Shown piece by piece: positions 38,157 to 50,100 of a stretch of 64,000 nt of DNA. The stretch is from Nostoc sp. UHCC 0302. GTDB lineage: Bacteria; Cyanobacteriota; Cyanobacteriia; Cyanobacteriales; Nostocaceae. The stretch lies in contig NZ_CP151099.1 in NCBI RefSeq assembly GCF_038096175.1, positions 1,738,501 to 1,802,500 of the forward strand, written 5' to 3'. Positions within the stretch are counted from its first letter, which is position 1. Every line of letters starts with the position of its first letter. The translations under genes and the position numbers were made by a program. Below the pieces are notes generated by a model. It saw only the letters and a program-made list of their open reading frames with translations, had not been told where the DNA came from and made no database searches.

Positions 38157-38834
38157 TTATTTGGTTTGAGATTGCTGCCATAAGGTATCAACAGTAACAA
38201 ACTCGTAACCTTGTTGTAGCAATTGCGGAATGAGGATTTTGATTGTGGCAGCAACATCTTGCCCGCCGCAGACACCATCATGTAAGACAATTAGTGAGCC
38301 GTTTTGCACTTGGTTGATAACTCGCTGTGCCACAGTAGCAACTCCCGGACGCACCCAATCTTCTGGTACGACACTCCACATTACTGGTCGGTAATACCAC
38401 TGAGAGAAGAGTTTTAAGATAGCGGGTGTAAAGAAACCATTGGGGGGACGGACATCGCGCACTTGTTGAGGTTGCAGGTTGCAAGCGCTATGAATAGCAA
38501 CTTGGGTTTTTTCTAAACTTTCTTTGAGGTCATTGGGGGAAAGCATGGGAAAAGAGCGATGATCATAGCCATGCAATCCGATCCAGTGTCCGCGATCGCT
38601 AACTGCTTTGGCGATTCCAGGTGAACGGTTAACGCAAACACCCAACCAAAAAAAATTAGCTGTGATTTTGTAACGGTCTAAAACAGTCAATACTTCTGGT
38701 GTGTATTGGGGATGGGGGCCATCATCAAACGTCAGTGCGATCGCTTTGGAATTGCGATCACCACTCCAAAGACAGTTGGGAAAAGTCGGTTGAAGAAAGC
38801 GATATAAAATCGGGTAAAGAGGAGCAAACTGCAT
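38157..38834 (-). CDS. Polysaccharide deacetylase (NodB homology domain)
   Basis: A 225-residue carbohydrate esterase 4 protein that removes N-acetyl groups from a glycan, probably peptidoglycan or exopolysaccharide. Motif 1 TFDDGPHP (catalytic and metal Asp), motif 2 HGYDHRS (metal His pair), motif 3 RPPNGF (usually RPPYG; Asn replaces Tyr), and motif 5 IVLHDG are present in order. No clear cleavable signal peptide; the N-terminus is mildly hydrophobic. Monocistronic. Confidence 0.9.
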   Translation of the reverse strand: MQFAPLYPILYRFLQPTFPNCLWSGDRNSKAIALTFDDGPHPQYTPEVLTVLDRYKITANFFWLGVCVNRSPGIAKAVSDRGHWIGLHGYDHRSFPMLSPNDLKESLEKTQVAIHSACNLQPQQVRDVRPPNGFFTPAILKLFSQWYYRPVMWSVVPEDWVRPGVATVAQRVINQVQNGSLIVLHDGVCGGQDVAATIKILIPQLLQQGYEFVTVDTLWQQSQTK

Positions 38835-39313
38835 CTCAATTTTTGGCGTAGCTTTTAATATCTTGTTGTGGAAAGCAAGCTAAATTTTCTGTTAATAAAC
38901 AGTCAATTATGGTGTGACTAAAAAATAATACAGAGATAAGTAGAAGGGCTAAATTAAACCTAACTTGAAATTGCCGGGTTTCGACTGCGCTCAACCCTCT
39001 TCTAGTCAGGCTAACGAGCATTGAGCGAAGTTGAAATGCGTCTTCTAAATAATTGTACCCACTTACTTAGGGTAACGAGGTAACAAAAATTTATAGCAAA
39101 ATTCAGAATGAAAACAGGCTTTATACCTGACTTTGAGACTTATATTGTATTCTTTCAACTACATCTTAACGTGACATTTGCCCACCCTGCCTAGAGAGCA
39201 AACAGCAGCTTGCTGTATGTGTTTGTAACAAAATCTGTAACAACAATATTATTTCTGCCTGTACTCGTCTAAATTGATGAGAAATATAGGGGAAATCCCC
39301 GAAATATGGGGTA
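38835..39313. other. Intergenic region with a dispersed repeat
   Basis: About 480 bases. At about 38970-39040 a dispersed repeat contains TTTCGACTGCGCTCAACCC and AGCATTGAGCGAAGTTGAAA, which pair as an imperfect inverted repeat. A 61-codon minus-strand frame (38836-39021) overlaps this repeat and is not credible. Confidence 0.5.
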
Positions 39314-40159
39314 ATGCTATTCAAAGATATACGAGATTATCAAATTTTATTTCTGGGCTTGTTTCTAGTCTTGGGAATCGGTACTAGAGACTGGACGCTG
39401 CGACCAGAGTTAATTGCGGTAGCGATCGCAACTTGTTTATCAACGCAATGGATATTGTCATCAGTCATTTGCAAAGGACAAATAACGAATCTCCGCAGTG
39501 CCTTAATTAGCTCTTTAGGACTTAGCCTGCTTTTGCGAACCGACCACTGGACAACAATGGCTTTCGCCGCAGCAATTGCGATCGCTAGTAAATTTATCTT
39601 TAAAGTTGGCGATAAACATTTCTTTAACCCTGCTAATTTTGGGATCATTTCCGCCTTGGTTTTGACCCCCGATGCTTGGGTTTCTCCAGGACAGTGGGGC
39701 GAGGATTGGTGGTATGGGTTATTATTTGCTGGCACTGGTGGCATGATTTTGCAGCGGGTTGGCCGCTGGGACACAACAGCAGCTTTTTTGGGTGCTTACT
39801 CCTTATTAGAAGCAATTCGTAATCTTTGGCTGGGTTGGACTTGGGATGTTTACTGCCATCGATTGATGAGCGGTTCTTTGCTGCTGTTTGCCCTATTTAT
39901 GGTCACCGATCCGCGATCTATTCCCAACAACCAAATCGGGCGTATAGTTTGGGCAATATGCATCGCCATCTTGACTTTTATCTTACGGAATTATTTCTTT
40001 GTCTCCACCGCAGTTTTCTGGGCGCTATTCACCCTTGCCCCATTGACCATCCTGATAGATGTTCTCTGGTCAGCGCCACGATTTTCTTGGTTTTGGGAGA
40101 GTAGCACAGATAAAGGAGATTCCTGTAGAGACGCGATTAATCGCGTCTCTACAGGATAA
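39314..40159 (+). CDS. NqrB/RnfD-family membrane protein
   Basis: A 281-residue integral membrane protein with about eight helices. The motifs KHFFNPANFGI and MVTDPRSIPNN are those of the NqrB/RnfD family, subunits of sodium-pumping NADH:quinone or ferredoxin:NAD oxidoreductases. No other Rnf or Nqr subunit is nearby, so it is a standalone relative. A DUF2330 gene follows 34 bp downstream, and the two are probably an operon. The last 12 residues (SCRDAINRVSTG) and the stop are supplied by a dispersed palindromic repeat at 40122-40155. Confidence 0.85.
   Translation: MLFKDIRDYQILFLGLFLVLGIGTRDWTLRPELIAVAIATCLSTQWILSSVICKGQITNLRSALISSLGLSLLLRTDHWTTMAFAAAIAIASKFIFKVGDKHFFNPANFGIISALVLTPDAWVSPGQWGEDWWYGLLFAGTGGMILQRVGRWDTTAAFLGAYSLLEAIRNLWLGWTWDVYCHRLMSGSLLLFALFMVTDPRSIPNNQIGRIVWAICIAILTFILRNYFFVSTAVFWALFTLAPLTILIDVLWSAPRFSWFWESSTDKGDSCRDAINRVSTG
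40122..40155. repeat. Perfect 34-bp palindrome within a coding region
   Basis: CCTGTAGAGACGCGATT followed by its exact complement. The same GTAGAGACGCG core occurs in the dispersed repeats at 19579-19711, 60799-60857 and 63561-63613. It overlaps the 3' end of the NqrB/RnfD-like gene. Confidence 0.92.
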
Positions 40160-40193
40160 TCGTGTCTCTCCTATTTATTTATAGAGGTATAAA

Positions 40194-41567
40194 ATGAAAC
40201 TTTTTAGACTTTTAACACCATTACTGCTGACAGTTGTAGCTGTGCTGTGCTTTGCACCGGCAGCTTGGGCATTTTGTGGATTTTATGTAGCTAAAGCAGA
40301 TACAAAGCTATATAACAAAGCTTCTCAGGTAGTGATGGCGCGGGATGGCGATCGCACTGTTCTGACGATGGCAAACGACTTCCAGGGCGAAGTCAAAGAT
40401 TTTGCAATGGTAGTACCTGTGCCAACAGTGCTGCAAAAAGAGCAAGTTCATGTAGCTGAACCTAAAATTATCGAGCGCTTGGATGCTTTTAGCGCACCAC
40501 GATTAGTAGAATATTTTGATTCTGATCCCTGCGCTGCCACCGATTGGGTTGAGCAAGCGCCTGCACCCAGTGCAGCAGTAAGAGGTGGCGCAGCTAGAGA
40601 GAGGGGCGGGGATGCTAATTTGGGTGTCACAGTCGAAGCCCGTTTTAACGTGGGCGAATACGACATTTTGATTCTGAGTGCTAAAGAATCTGGAGGATTG
40701 GAAACTTGGCTTAAACGCAACGGCTACAAAATTCCTAGAGGAGCAAAACAGTTACTACAGCCCTACATTCGCTCCTCAATGAAGTTCTTTGTTGCTAAAG
40801 TCAATCTAGATAAATTCGAGCAATCTGGCTACCAGTTTCTTCGTCCGCTGCAAATTTCCTATCAGTCACCGAAGTTCATGTTGCCAATACGTTTGGGCAT
40901 GATCAATGCTACGACAGAGCAGGATTTGATTGTCTACATCCTCTCCTCGAAAGGAGGTGCAGAAATCACTAACTACCGAACAGTGAAAATCCCTTCCGAC
41001 ACCAACATTCCCTTATTTGTTAAAGATGAATTTGGTGAATTCTACAAGTCAATGTTCCAAACTGCCTACACTAAAGAAGATAAAAAAGTCGGTTTTCTGG
41101 AATACGCCTGGGATATGGGTAGTTGCGACCCCTGTTCTGCCGAACCTTTAACCCCACAAGAACTTAAACAAGCAGGCGTATTTTGGCTAGATGATAATTC
41201 TGAAAATAATCTGTCAGTACCCCCAAACTTTCGTCGCTTTCCTAGCAGTAATGTGTTTATTACTCGTCTGCATATCCGCTACACCCGCAATAAATTCCCT
41301 GAAGACCCGATGTTTCAACAAACTTCCAATCAAGAATCTTTTCAAGGACGTTATATTTTGCAACATCCTTTTACAGGGGAAATTAAGTGTCAGGCTGGTA
41401 GAGAGTATAAGCGGTCTTTACCCAAGCGTTTTGAACAAGAAGCACAAACTCTTGCCAAGCTAACCAACTGGAATATCCAAGAAATTCGTAACAAAATGAA
41501 ACTGAGTGTTGGTAATCTAACTTATTCTTGGTGGGAAAATTTCTGGTCTTGGCTAGGATTATATTAA
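40194..41567 (+). CDS. DUF2330 secreted protein
   Basis: A 457-residue exported protein. A signal peptide (1-27, ending AWAFCG) leads into the DUF2330 domain, recognisable from CGFYVAKADTKLYNKASQVV and MVVPVPTVL. Two pairs of Cys (SDPCAATDW; MGSCDPCSAEP) may form disulfides. A second predicted hydrophobic segment near the C-terminus (SWWENFWSWLGLY) could peripherally anchor it. The family has no known function. It is downstream of the NqrB/RnfD-like gene with a 34-bp gap; I expect co-transcription. Confidence 0.88.
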   Translation: MKLFRLLTPLLLTVVAVLCFAPAAWAFCGFYVAKADTKLYNKASQVVMARDGDRTVLTMANDFQGEVKDFAMVVPVPTVLQKEQVHVAEPKIIERLDAFSAPRLVEYFDSDPCAATDWVEQAPAPSAAVRGGAARERGGDANLGVTVEARFNVGEYDILILSAKESGGLETWLKRNGYKIPRGAKQLLQPYIRSSMKFFVAKVNLDKFEQSGYQFLRPLQISYQSPKFMLPIRLGMINATTEQDLIVYILSSKGGAEITNYRTVKIPSDTNIPLFVKDEFGEFYKSMFQTAYTKEDKKVGFLEYAWDMGSCDPCSAEPLTPQELKQAGVFWLDDNSENNLSVPPNFRRFPSSNVFITRLHIRYTRNKFPEDPMFQQTSNQESFQGRYILQHPFTGEIKCQAGREYKRSLPKRFEQEAQTLAKLTNWNIQEIRNKMKLSVGNLTYSWWENFWSWLGLY

Positions 41568-41905
41568 AGGAACGTAAACAAATAGACATAGGAGAAGGAT
41601 TCTCCTACCGACTCTTCTGTGTTGAGGTCAACTTCTAGGTTCGCAAGTTCGGACTTAACGGAAACTCAAAACTGTGCATTACAGAGTGCAAGCGCGTCTG
41701 CCGTTTCCGTGTCATTTTTTCCTGGTGGAAACACCTGTATGGCTTAGTACTTCTAACACCACTTGCTGCTAGATTTTTCTACCTCTGGATAGATATTTTT
41801 AGCAACAAAATTAAAAAAAGAAGCAGGATTACGATAAAGGGTCATTTGCTGGAACATCTTTATACGTAATACTAAGATATCCGTGCTTTGTTCGCCAAGA
41901 TTGCT
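41568..41905. other. Intergenic region
   Basis: About 340 bases with only a small hairpin just after the DUF2330 stop (GGAGAAGGATTCTCC, about 41591-41605), a possible weak terminator. Nothing else recognised. Confidence 0.45.
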
Positions 41906-42559
41906 ATGGTTGTTGAATTCGATGAACAGCTACGTGGCTTAGTTGTCCAAGCCTGTGGACACCCACCTGGAAGCATTCAGCGTCAGAAGCTGCTCACGCA
42001 AATTATTCGCCTGACTTCCAGAAAACTATGGAGGGAAAGTACTCCTTACTATCAAGATGCACTGCAACAAACTTGGTTGTATTTCTGTCGCAACGTCTGT
42101 GAAGGTTTGACAGGTCAAACCTATGACCCTACTTATGGCAGTGTTATTACTTGGCTGAATGCTTACCTAAAACGCAGATTACAAGACTTTTACCTAAACC
42201 TGCACCGGGAACAAGCCACAACAGTCTCTCTTAGGCATTATCAGTCTACATCGGGTGACAGAAATGAAACTATTGACCCTATAGATAACTTGCCTGCCAC
42301 CCCCCAAGCACCTCCCATTTTGGAAAACTTGGAGATATGGATCAAAACAGACTCTGATGGAGAACTGCGTCATACTCACATTAAAGGGCGTCCAGACGTA
42401 AATTGTCAGGTGTTGATTTTAAAACGCCTACCCCCAGAAGTTAGCTGGAGAGAGTTGTCTGAGGAGTTCGGGTTGCCAATCCCGACATTGAGCAGTTTTT
42501 ATCAACGTCAGTGTCTACCACGCTTACGAAAATTTGCTGAGTTGGAGGGTTTGTTATGA
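41906..42559 (+). CDS. Sigma-70-like helix-turn-helix protein
   Basis: About 217 residues from the ATG at 41906; a TTG at 41888 would add six. The N-terminal half resembles sigma region 2 (DALQQTWLYFCRNVCEGL; YDPTYGSVITWLNAYLKRRL). The C-terminus is a region-4 type HTH (EVSWRELSEEFGLPIPTLSS, then FYQRQCLPRLRKF). The acidic middle replaces region 3. It looks like the ECF-like proteins of cyanobacteria. Whether it works as a true sigma factor is not shown by sequence. Confidence 0.72.
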   Translation: MVVEFDEQLRGLVVQACGHPPGSIQRQKLLTQIIRLTSRKLWRESTPYYQDALQQTWLYFCRNVCEGLTGQTYDPTYGSVITWLNAYLKRRLQDFYLNLHREQATTVSLRHYQSTSGDRNETIDPIDNLPATPQAPPILENLEIWIKTDSDGELRHTHIKGRPDVNCQVLILKRLPPEVSWRELSEEFGLPIPTLSSFYQRQCLPRLRKFAELEGLL

Positions 42560-42897
42560 AGCTAGATTTTTGAAACTTTTTATCAGCTAATATTTTTAAT
42601 TCAGATTAGCGATCGCCTATTCAATGAGGAATTTAAAGTGCGATCGCTTTTTATTTTACATAAATTTATTTGACTTTTGTTAATTAATAATGCAACTTGT
42701 AAACACGATAGCTAATACCAATTCATCACTTTCATTTATCAAATAGAAAAAAAATAATATTTGCTTCTATCGTTATTCGTCTTTAAACTGGGATCAACTA
42801 GCCCTCAAAAGTTGAATCTTTAGCTTTCCTGAGCAAAAGTTTAGGAAAACAGAGGCAGTCACTTTGTAGTATGAAATAAATTTAAAACATTACACCT
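42560..42897. other. Intergenic region
   Basis: About 340 bases. Two HIP1-type sites (GCGATCGC) at about 42608 and 42641 flank an A/T-rich spacer and can pair into a hairpin with a downstream T run, a possible terminator. At 42717 a partial IS630-type end (ATACCAATTCATCA) is seen. No gene. Confidence 0.5.
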
Positions 42898-43332
42898 GTG
42901 GTACTCTCTAACAAATCAGAATATGCACTTCTAGCCCTGTTAGAGCTGGCAACCTGCTACCCTAACGGGGAATCTCTACAAATTCGAGAAATAGCGGCAT
43001 TACAAAATATCCCAAACCGCTATTTGGAACAACTTTTGGCAACGTTAAGACGGCAAGGCCTGATTAAGAGCATACGTGGAGCCAAAGGTGGCTATGTTCT
43101 GGCAAGAGACCCACGGACAATTACAGTTTTAGATGCTTTAAGCTGTATGGAAGGCTTAGACGCTGCTGTCCCTACTGATGAGCCGACTCCCAACACCATA
43201 GAAAACCAGTTGATTCAGGAAGTCTGGCAGGAAGCACGTCAAGCAGCGAACTTAGTTTTGCAAAAACATACACTCCAAGACCTTTGTGAAAGGCGAGCCA
43301 GCCGAGCGCAGGAGTTAATGTATTATATCTAG
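42898..43332 (+). CDS. Rrf2-family transcriptional regulator
   Basis: 144 residues from a GTG. A winged-helix HTH (NKSEYALLALLELATCYPNG; IPNRYLEQLLATLRRQGLIK; RGAKGGYVLARDP) is diagnostic for Rrf2/IscR. The three-Cys cluster of IscR is not conserved: only one Cys in SCMEGLD and one in DLCERR remain in the second half. It probably does not bind a [2Fe-2S] cluster by the IscR pattern. It converges with pgm. Target genes are unknown. Confidence 0.88.
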   Translation: MVLSNKSEYALLALLELATCYPNGESLQIREIAALQNIPNRYLEQLLATLRRQGLIKSIRGAKGGYVLARDPRTITVLDALSCMEGLDAAVPTDEPTPNTIENQLIQEVWQEARQAANLVLQKHTLQDLCERRASRAQELMYYI

Positions 43333-43424
43333 CAAGAAAGGAAGCAGGAAGCAGGGAGCAGGGAGAATAAAACACTAGAGATGAGAAACTGAGGATTTTT
43401 CTCATCCCTAATATTTCATCCCTC

Positions 43425-45068
<1,644 letters not shown>

Positions 45069-45317
45069 TCACAAATAAGGCATTTTCTTTTGCCAAATGC
45101 TCATTATAAGAATTTCTACTGTTCATTTAGTTAAGAAAATTTTTCGTCTTGGCTAGACGCTTGGCAAGAGACCAAGATTGTCAAGCTTTTACCCTGCTTG
45201 CACAAGTGCATTGCCAGTAGTACGGTTGTCCACAGGCAGAGCGAATTTAATAGTTCTGAAAACAATCGACGTAGCACCATGACAATTAGACCGTTTCGCC
45301 CAAATAGGGTAACAAAC

Positions 45318-46127
45318 TTAGGCTGACCAAGGCTCTCGGAAATCGGCATAGAGGGTTAGTCCACCATCGATAAACAGTGTTTGTCCAGTGATGTAAGCTG
45401 CTTCCTCGGATACTAAGAAAGCGACCGCAGCCGCCATTTCATCGGAATTACCTGCTCGCCCCATTGGAATGTGACTCTCTACTACTGCTTTCTTTTCAGG
45501 GTCATCTACCCAAGCTTGATTGATCGGAGTAATAGTTGCTCCGGGGGCGATCGCATTCACACGAATTCCCCGGTTTGCGTACTCCAGTGCTAAAGTCTTC
45601 GTCAAATTTTCCATACCTCCCTTACTAATGGAATAGCTGACGTATAACGGACGAGGAATAATTTCATGCACACTGGAAATATTAATGATCGCGCCGCCCT
45701 GATTACGAGAAAGAAAATGCCGGATTACTTCTCGCGCACAAAGATAAGCACCCCGCAAGTTGACTGAAATAACTTTGTCAAATTCGTCTGCTGTGATTTC
45801 ATGAGATGCTTTTTCGATTTGAATTCCGGCATTATTGACTAAAATGTCAAGACTGCCAAATTTCTCGACAACTGTATTCACCATTTTGATAATGTCTTGT
45901 TCTTGAGAAACATCTCCTTGAACCAAAAGAGAGCGCAGGCTGCATTCTTCTACTTGTCCGCAAGCTTTTTGCATTGCTATTTCTTCTGTGTCTTGTGCTT
46001 CTTCTTCACTCTTACGGTAATTGATTGCAATGTTGCAGCCTTCTTGTGCAAGACGAATGGCGATCGCCTGCCCAATACCGGAACTCGCTCCTGTAATCAG
46101 CGCATTTTTCCCTGCTAATCCTTTCAT
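45318..46127 (-). CDS. Short-chain dehydrogenase (glucose 1-dehydrogenase-like)
   Basis: 269 residues. Classical SDR motifs: cofactor loop TGASSGIG (12-19), NNAG (98-101), catalytic S152 and Y165-x3-K169 (SYSISKGG), and the PGATITP region. The N-terminal and overall pattern is closest to glucose 1-dehydrogenase/3-oxoacyl reductase types; the substrate is not certain. There is an insertion of about 12 residues (ACGQVEECSLRS) between beta strands 2 and 3. It is 258 bp from pgm and not obviously in the same operon. Confidence 0.9.
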   Translation of the reverse strand: MKGLAGKNALITGASSGIGQAIAIRLAQEGCNIAINYRKSEEEAQDTEEIAMQKACGQVEECSLRSLLVQGDVSQEQDIIKMVNTVVEKFGSLDILVNNAGIQIEKASHEITADEFDKVISVNLRGAYLCAREVIRHFLSRNQGGAIINISSVHEIIPRPLYVSYSISKGGMENLTKTLALEYANRGIRVNAIAPGATITPINQAWVDDPEKKAVVESHIPMGRAGNSDEMAAAVAFLVSEEAAYITGQTLFIDGGLTLYADFREPWSA

Positions 46128-46161
46128 GACAAGTTTTTCTCCAAAACACAGAATGCTAACT

Positions 46162-46365
46162 TCAGGTAGTAGATGATGTTTCCCCTGAGTTGTAACCCGT
46201 AGTTAAGTTTGTTTCATCTGCCTGAGAAAATAATTTTTTCTCAGAGCTTGCAGGTGCTTTTGTTAACTCTGGTTGCCCATCAATCGTATTCATCCCACAC
46301 AAACTGATTAATCTACCTTTAGTAGTAGCTACAAATGCCCCTCGTCGACTCCATATTGCTCTCAT
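46162..46365 (-). CDS. Small hypothetical protein
   Basis: About 67 residues from an ATG at 46365; an in-frame TTG at 46413 would add 16. The N-terminus is basic (MRAIWSRRGAFVATTKG), the middle has SLCGMNTIDGQP, and the tail is Ser/Thr-rich. No motif recognised. It lies 35 bp upstream of the SDR gene on the same strand, so it may be the first gene of a two-gene unit. Low certainty that it is a real gene. Confidence 0.4.
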   Translation of the reverse strand: MRAIWSRRGAFVATTKGRLISLCGMNTIDGQPELTKAPASSEKKLFSQADETNLTTGYNSGETSSTT

Positions 46366-46717
46366 AATTGACTGAAAAAACTCAACTAGCGTAACAGTAA
46401 GACGAGAGTGCAAACTCTGGTAAGTCTCAGGAAGTACTACTATTAGGTTTATTTGGATGATGCGATAGTGTTAAGATAAATTATTAGATTTACTAAAAAC
46501 AAATAAGCTTCTATCTCCTTTAGATAAAATCTTTTGGAAATAGCAGTAATTGTATTTTGCAGTATCTGCTTTAACTTGATAATTAGGTAGACATGAAGAA
46601 ATTAAATTTTGTAATTAGTGCTAAAACACAAACTACGAACCACAAAATATTTTCAGTTTAATTAGGTCTACTTAATTAACGCTAGCTGACAATTAAGGAA
46701 CTGTGCTTTTATTTACT

Positions 46718-46966
46718 ATGAAACCCAGAGATAACACAATAAAGTTAAATCAATTTTTAAAGTTGATGGGTATAGTGCCAACTGGAGGGCAAGCCAAGCT
46801 AATGATTCAAGGTGGTAATGTAAAACTAAATGGTGAAGTGGAAACCCGACGAGGACGGCGATTAGTACCAGGTGATCAAGTGACAGTGGAAGGAAAAACT
46901 TTTGAAGTCAATCTAAACAACAGTGAAGAGCAAGACCCAGTAACAGTTCTTCCAGACGAAACTTGA
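46718..46966 (+). CDS. S4-domain RNA-binding protein (YbcJ/YaaA type)
   Basis: 82 residues from the ATG at 46718; a GTG at 46703, five bases after AAGGAA, is an alternative start. It is a minimal S4 fold: IKLNQFLKLMGIVPTGGQAK, then GGNVKLNGEVETRRGRRL and PGDQVTVEGK. The pattern matches the single-domain S4 family of ribosome-associated RNA-binding proteins. The acidic tail (EEQDP) is variable. Confidence 0.88.
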   Translation: MKPRDNTIKLNQFLKLMGIVPTGGQAKLMIQGGNVKLNGEVETRRGRRLVPGDQVTVEGKTFEVNLNNSEEQDPVTVLPDET

Positions 46967-47165
46967 GGAAGGCGTTGCAACCTCGACAAGTCAAGCAACG
47001 TTAGCATACAGCAGGCGATTCTCCCAAAAGGGAGACGCTACGCGATCGCATGAGTAATGCATTTGAATAGTTAACAATTCTAGGTGCGGCGCTTGGTGAC
47101 AAAGCACCCTTGTATCTTAGAGAAAGTAGTAGCGCCGACTTACTTACAAAGCTAATGAAAAAGCA

Positions 47166-50100
47166 TTAAGAATACCCAGGAAAAGGTCGCCCAGATACAA
47201 CTATGAAACCGACAGAATCAAGTTGAATCTCCGGTTCACGAATTCCCTGGAGAATGGCTGCACTTAAAGCAGTTTCTATCTCCAGTTCTTCAGCTAGAGT
47301 CTTATTCAAAGGTTGCCGATTCAAGCGTAAACGTAATTGTTCTACTCTGTGCGCTAATTTTTGCTCAGCAACTTGAGCATAATGTTCGGATAATTTAACA
47401 AAATCGGGACGTTCGGTAAGTAACTTCTTAGACGTATCACGCACTTGATAGCAAATGTTTTGCCAATTATTAACAGCAATAAAATTGTCAATAATCTCTA
47501 TACGTTCCTTTGCCAGATTATAATCTTGTGTTCCCTTACTATTTTTATCTTTACTATATGGACGTTGTAAAATATTTAAGAGCAATTCATCTTGAACACC
47601 ACATAGTACTTCAGAGCGAGTATCAATAAAGATAGTTTCAACTATTGGAGGAAATAAAGCATTGACACGCCGCTTCCAGATACTGGATTGAAAATTATCT
47701 AGTTGATAATCTGCTAAAATTTGTTTGACAACTTTGAGATTGCCCTCAACTAAATAGTTACATCCAAAACCAAACCACTCCTTTCCTTTACTAGTATCCC
47801 AAGATGTATCTTGACGCCAAAGAGCAAAAGCTTGACCTCGGTCATCCCATTCTACATAGTTCAAGAGTCCATCTACCAATCCTTCTCCAATTCTAAAAAG
47901 CTTGATGCCAGGATTCTGGTTGGCTACTCTGCGATTATAAGTACCAAATTGGTCTATATTGCTATTAGCAAAGTGAGTTTTAAATTCATCCGCAGCAACT
48001 AAGGTTTGCTTTGTTGCTTGATAAGATTTCACATCTGATAATTCTGGGCTATAAATTGATTTGAAGTGTAGTGCCTGCTCAATCCAACCTTCCACAGCTT
48101 GTTTGATTTCAAGATGTTTACTATCATAATTATCTAACTCTTGAAAATATCTACTACCATGCTCTTGAGCGTTAATTTCATCTAAAGCATTTTCTTCACT
48201 GATTTTTATCTCCTCTTCAGAAATTTCTTGTTGAATTGTTTCTGTAGCTTTTAATAGTCCACTAGCTCCTGAATCAAATAGAATCGTTTCTAATTCTGGT
48301 AACTTCGTACTAATATAAAACTGGAAACTGGCAATTGATTGATTAAAGATAGACAGTCCGTCTTTGAGGAAGTTATACCAAGCAGCATGAAGACTATCTT
48401 CTAAATCAGCGCCAACTAAGACAGTAAAGTTAAAATCTGTAGAATGACCAATCCGGTCAACTCTGCCAATTCTTTGGTCTAGTTGATTGGGTTTCCAAGG
48501 AATGTCAAAATTAATCATCCAATCGATGAATTGGAAGTTATGACCGTTCTCAGCAGAAGAGTCACAAACTAAAATAAAACAATTAGGATTAGTTTGAAAC
48601 TGGTTTAAATTTTTCTCAATTTGTGCAACGGTTTGTTCTGATTGATGAACAGCAACACTTGCCTTATCAAAAGTCATGGATAAGCAACGAGCAATTTCTA
48701 AACAACTTTGTTTAAAACCAGTGAATATCACAGTTTTTGGCAAAGAATCACCAGGAATAGGTCTTTGAATTCTTTGTTTTATTCTCTCGCTTAGTTGGTT
48801 AATATTGCTACGAAATGATTGCAACCCCAGAATTTCTGATAAGCGATAGAGGAGGATAATTTTTAGTAATTCGATGCGGTCTCCATCTTCCGATGGTTGA
48901 CTAATAATTTGTTGCAAGGATATCAAAATCTCTTTTTCTCCAGTAAACTTTGGAGTTTGAATCAAGATATTGATATCATCATTGCCAAACTCTTTGATGA
49001 GTGCAGGATGAGAAATCCCATTTAAACGTGCTGCAATTACCTGTTCTAAAATGCCTAACCACGTACCAGCAGCCAAGAACAACAGCAGAAAAATACGTCT
49101 ATAATCCTCTTGATTAGGAGCGACACTACGCCATTTCTCAATCAGTTCGTGGATGTCTGGGGAGCGCTCATCTAAATCGTATTCTTCTTTAGGTGTAATC
49201 TTGCGATTAAATATGACATCTGTTACGGAAGCACGACGGTTAGAAAGTACTCGGCGGTGTAGCCTATAGGTATTACTAACGTGTGTACAAATGGACTGGA
49301 TAATTGTATCTTGTTCAGCGGAGTTTGTTGGTAAACAATTTTTCCAATTTTCTGTCAGATTTAGTAAATACTTATCTTCAGGTAATAAATTTTGGAGTTG
49401 CTCTAAGTTGGTTTTAATTTTGGAAGGATTTGTATCTTTTCTTAGTGAGAGGATAACTCGGCCAAGGAGTTGACGACTTTGGTCTTGAGCATGAAAACTT
49501 ACTAAATCATCAAGTTTATAAGTTGTTGGTTCAAGTAAGTGTAGCATTACCAGAAAATCTTGTTCATGCCTAAGAACAGGGCTGGCAGATAATAAAAGTA
49601 AACGTTCGCTTCTATGAGCCAGATGTTTGTAAGTTTCAAAACGCTGGCGCACTGCTGTTTCGTCAGAATTAGCCATTACTGCAACTTGCTGAGCTTCATC
49701 TAGAATCAGCAAGCCAATATTCGCTTTCGGGTTGATTTTGTGTATATCATCAAATGCCAGCACTACTACTCGTTTTGGAAAATGAGAGATGTAAAATTTC
49801 TTTTCTAATTCATTGCGCCATTGTTGAAGTAAATGTCCTGGGACAAGTACCACTGCACCTTTTTTTGGTTCATCTAGGAGATATTGACGTAGAATTACAC
49901 CTGCTTCAATAGTTTTTCCTAGTCCCCCCTCATCTGCGAGTAAGTAACGTTGAGTGACATCTTCTAGTACGCGGCGGACAACTTCAACTTGATGAGGATA
50001 AAGATTAATATTAGCCGAAATCAATCCCGTCATTCCACGACTAACAGCACGCTGCTTAACTAAACATTTAAGCAAAGCCAATCTTCTGTCGTGCAAGTAA

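Noticed and set aside
38836-39021. A small membrane frame upstream of the deacetylase
   Set aside because: Its first third is a dispersed repeat and the start is not supported.
45131-45349. A 72-codon frame downstream of the SDR gene
   Set aside because: It overlaps the end of the SDR gene in another frame and has no support.
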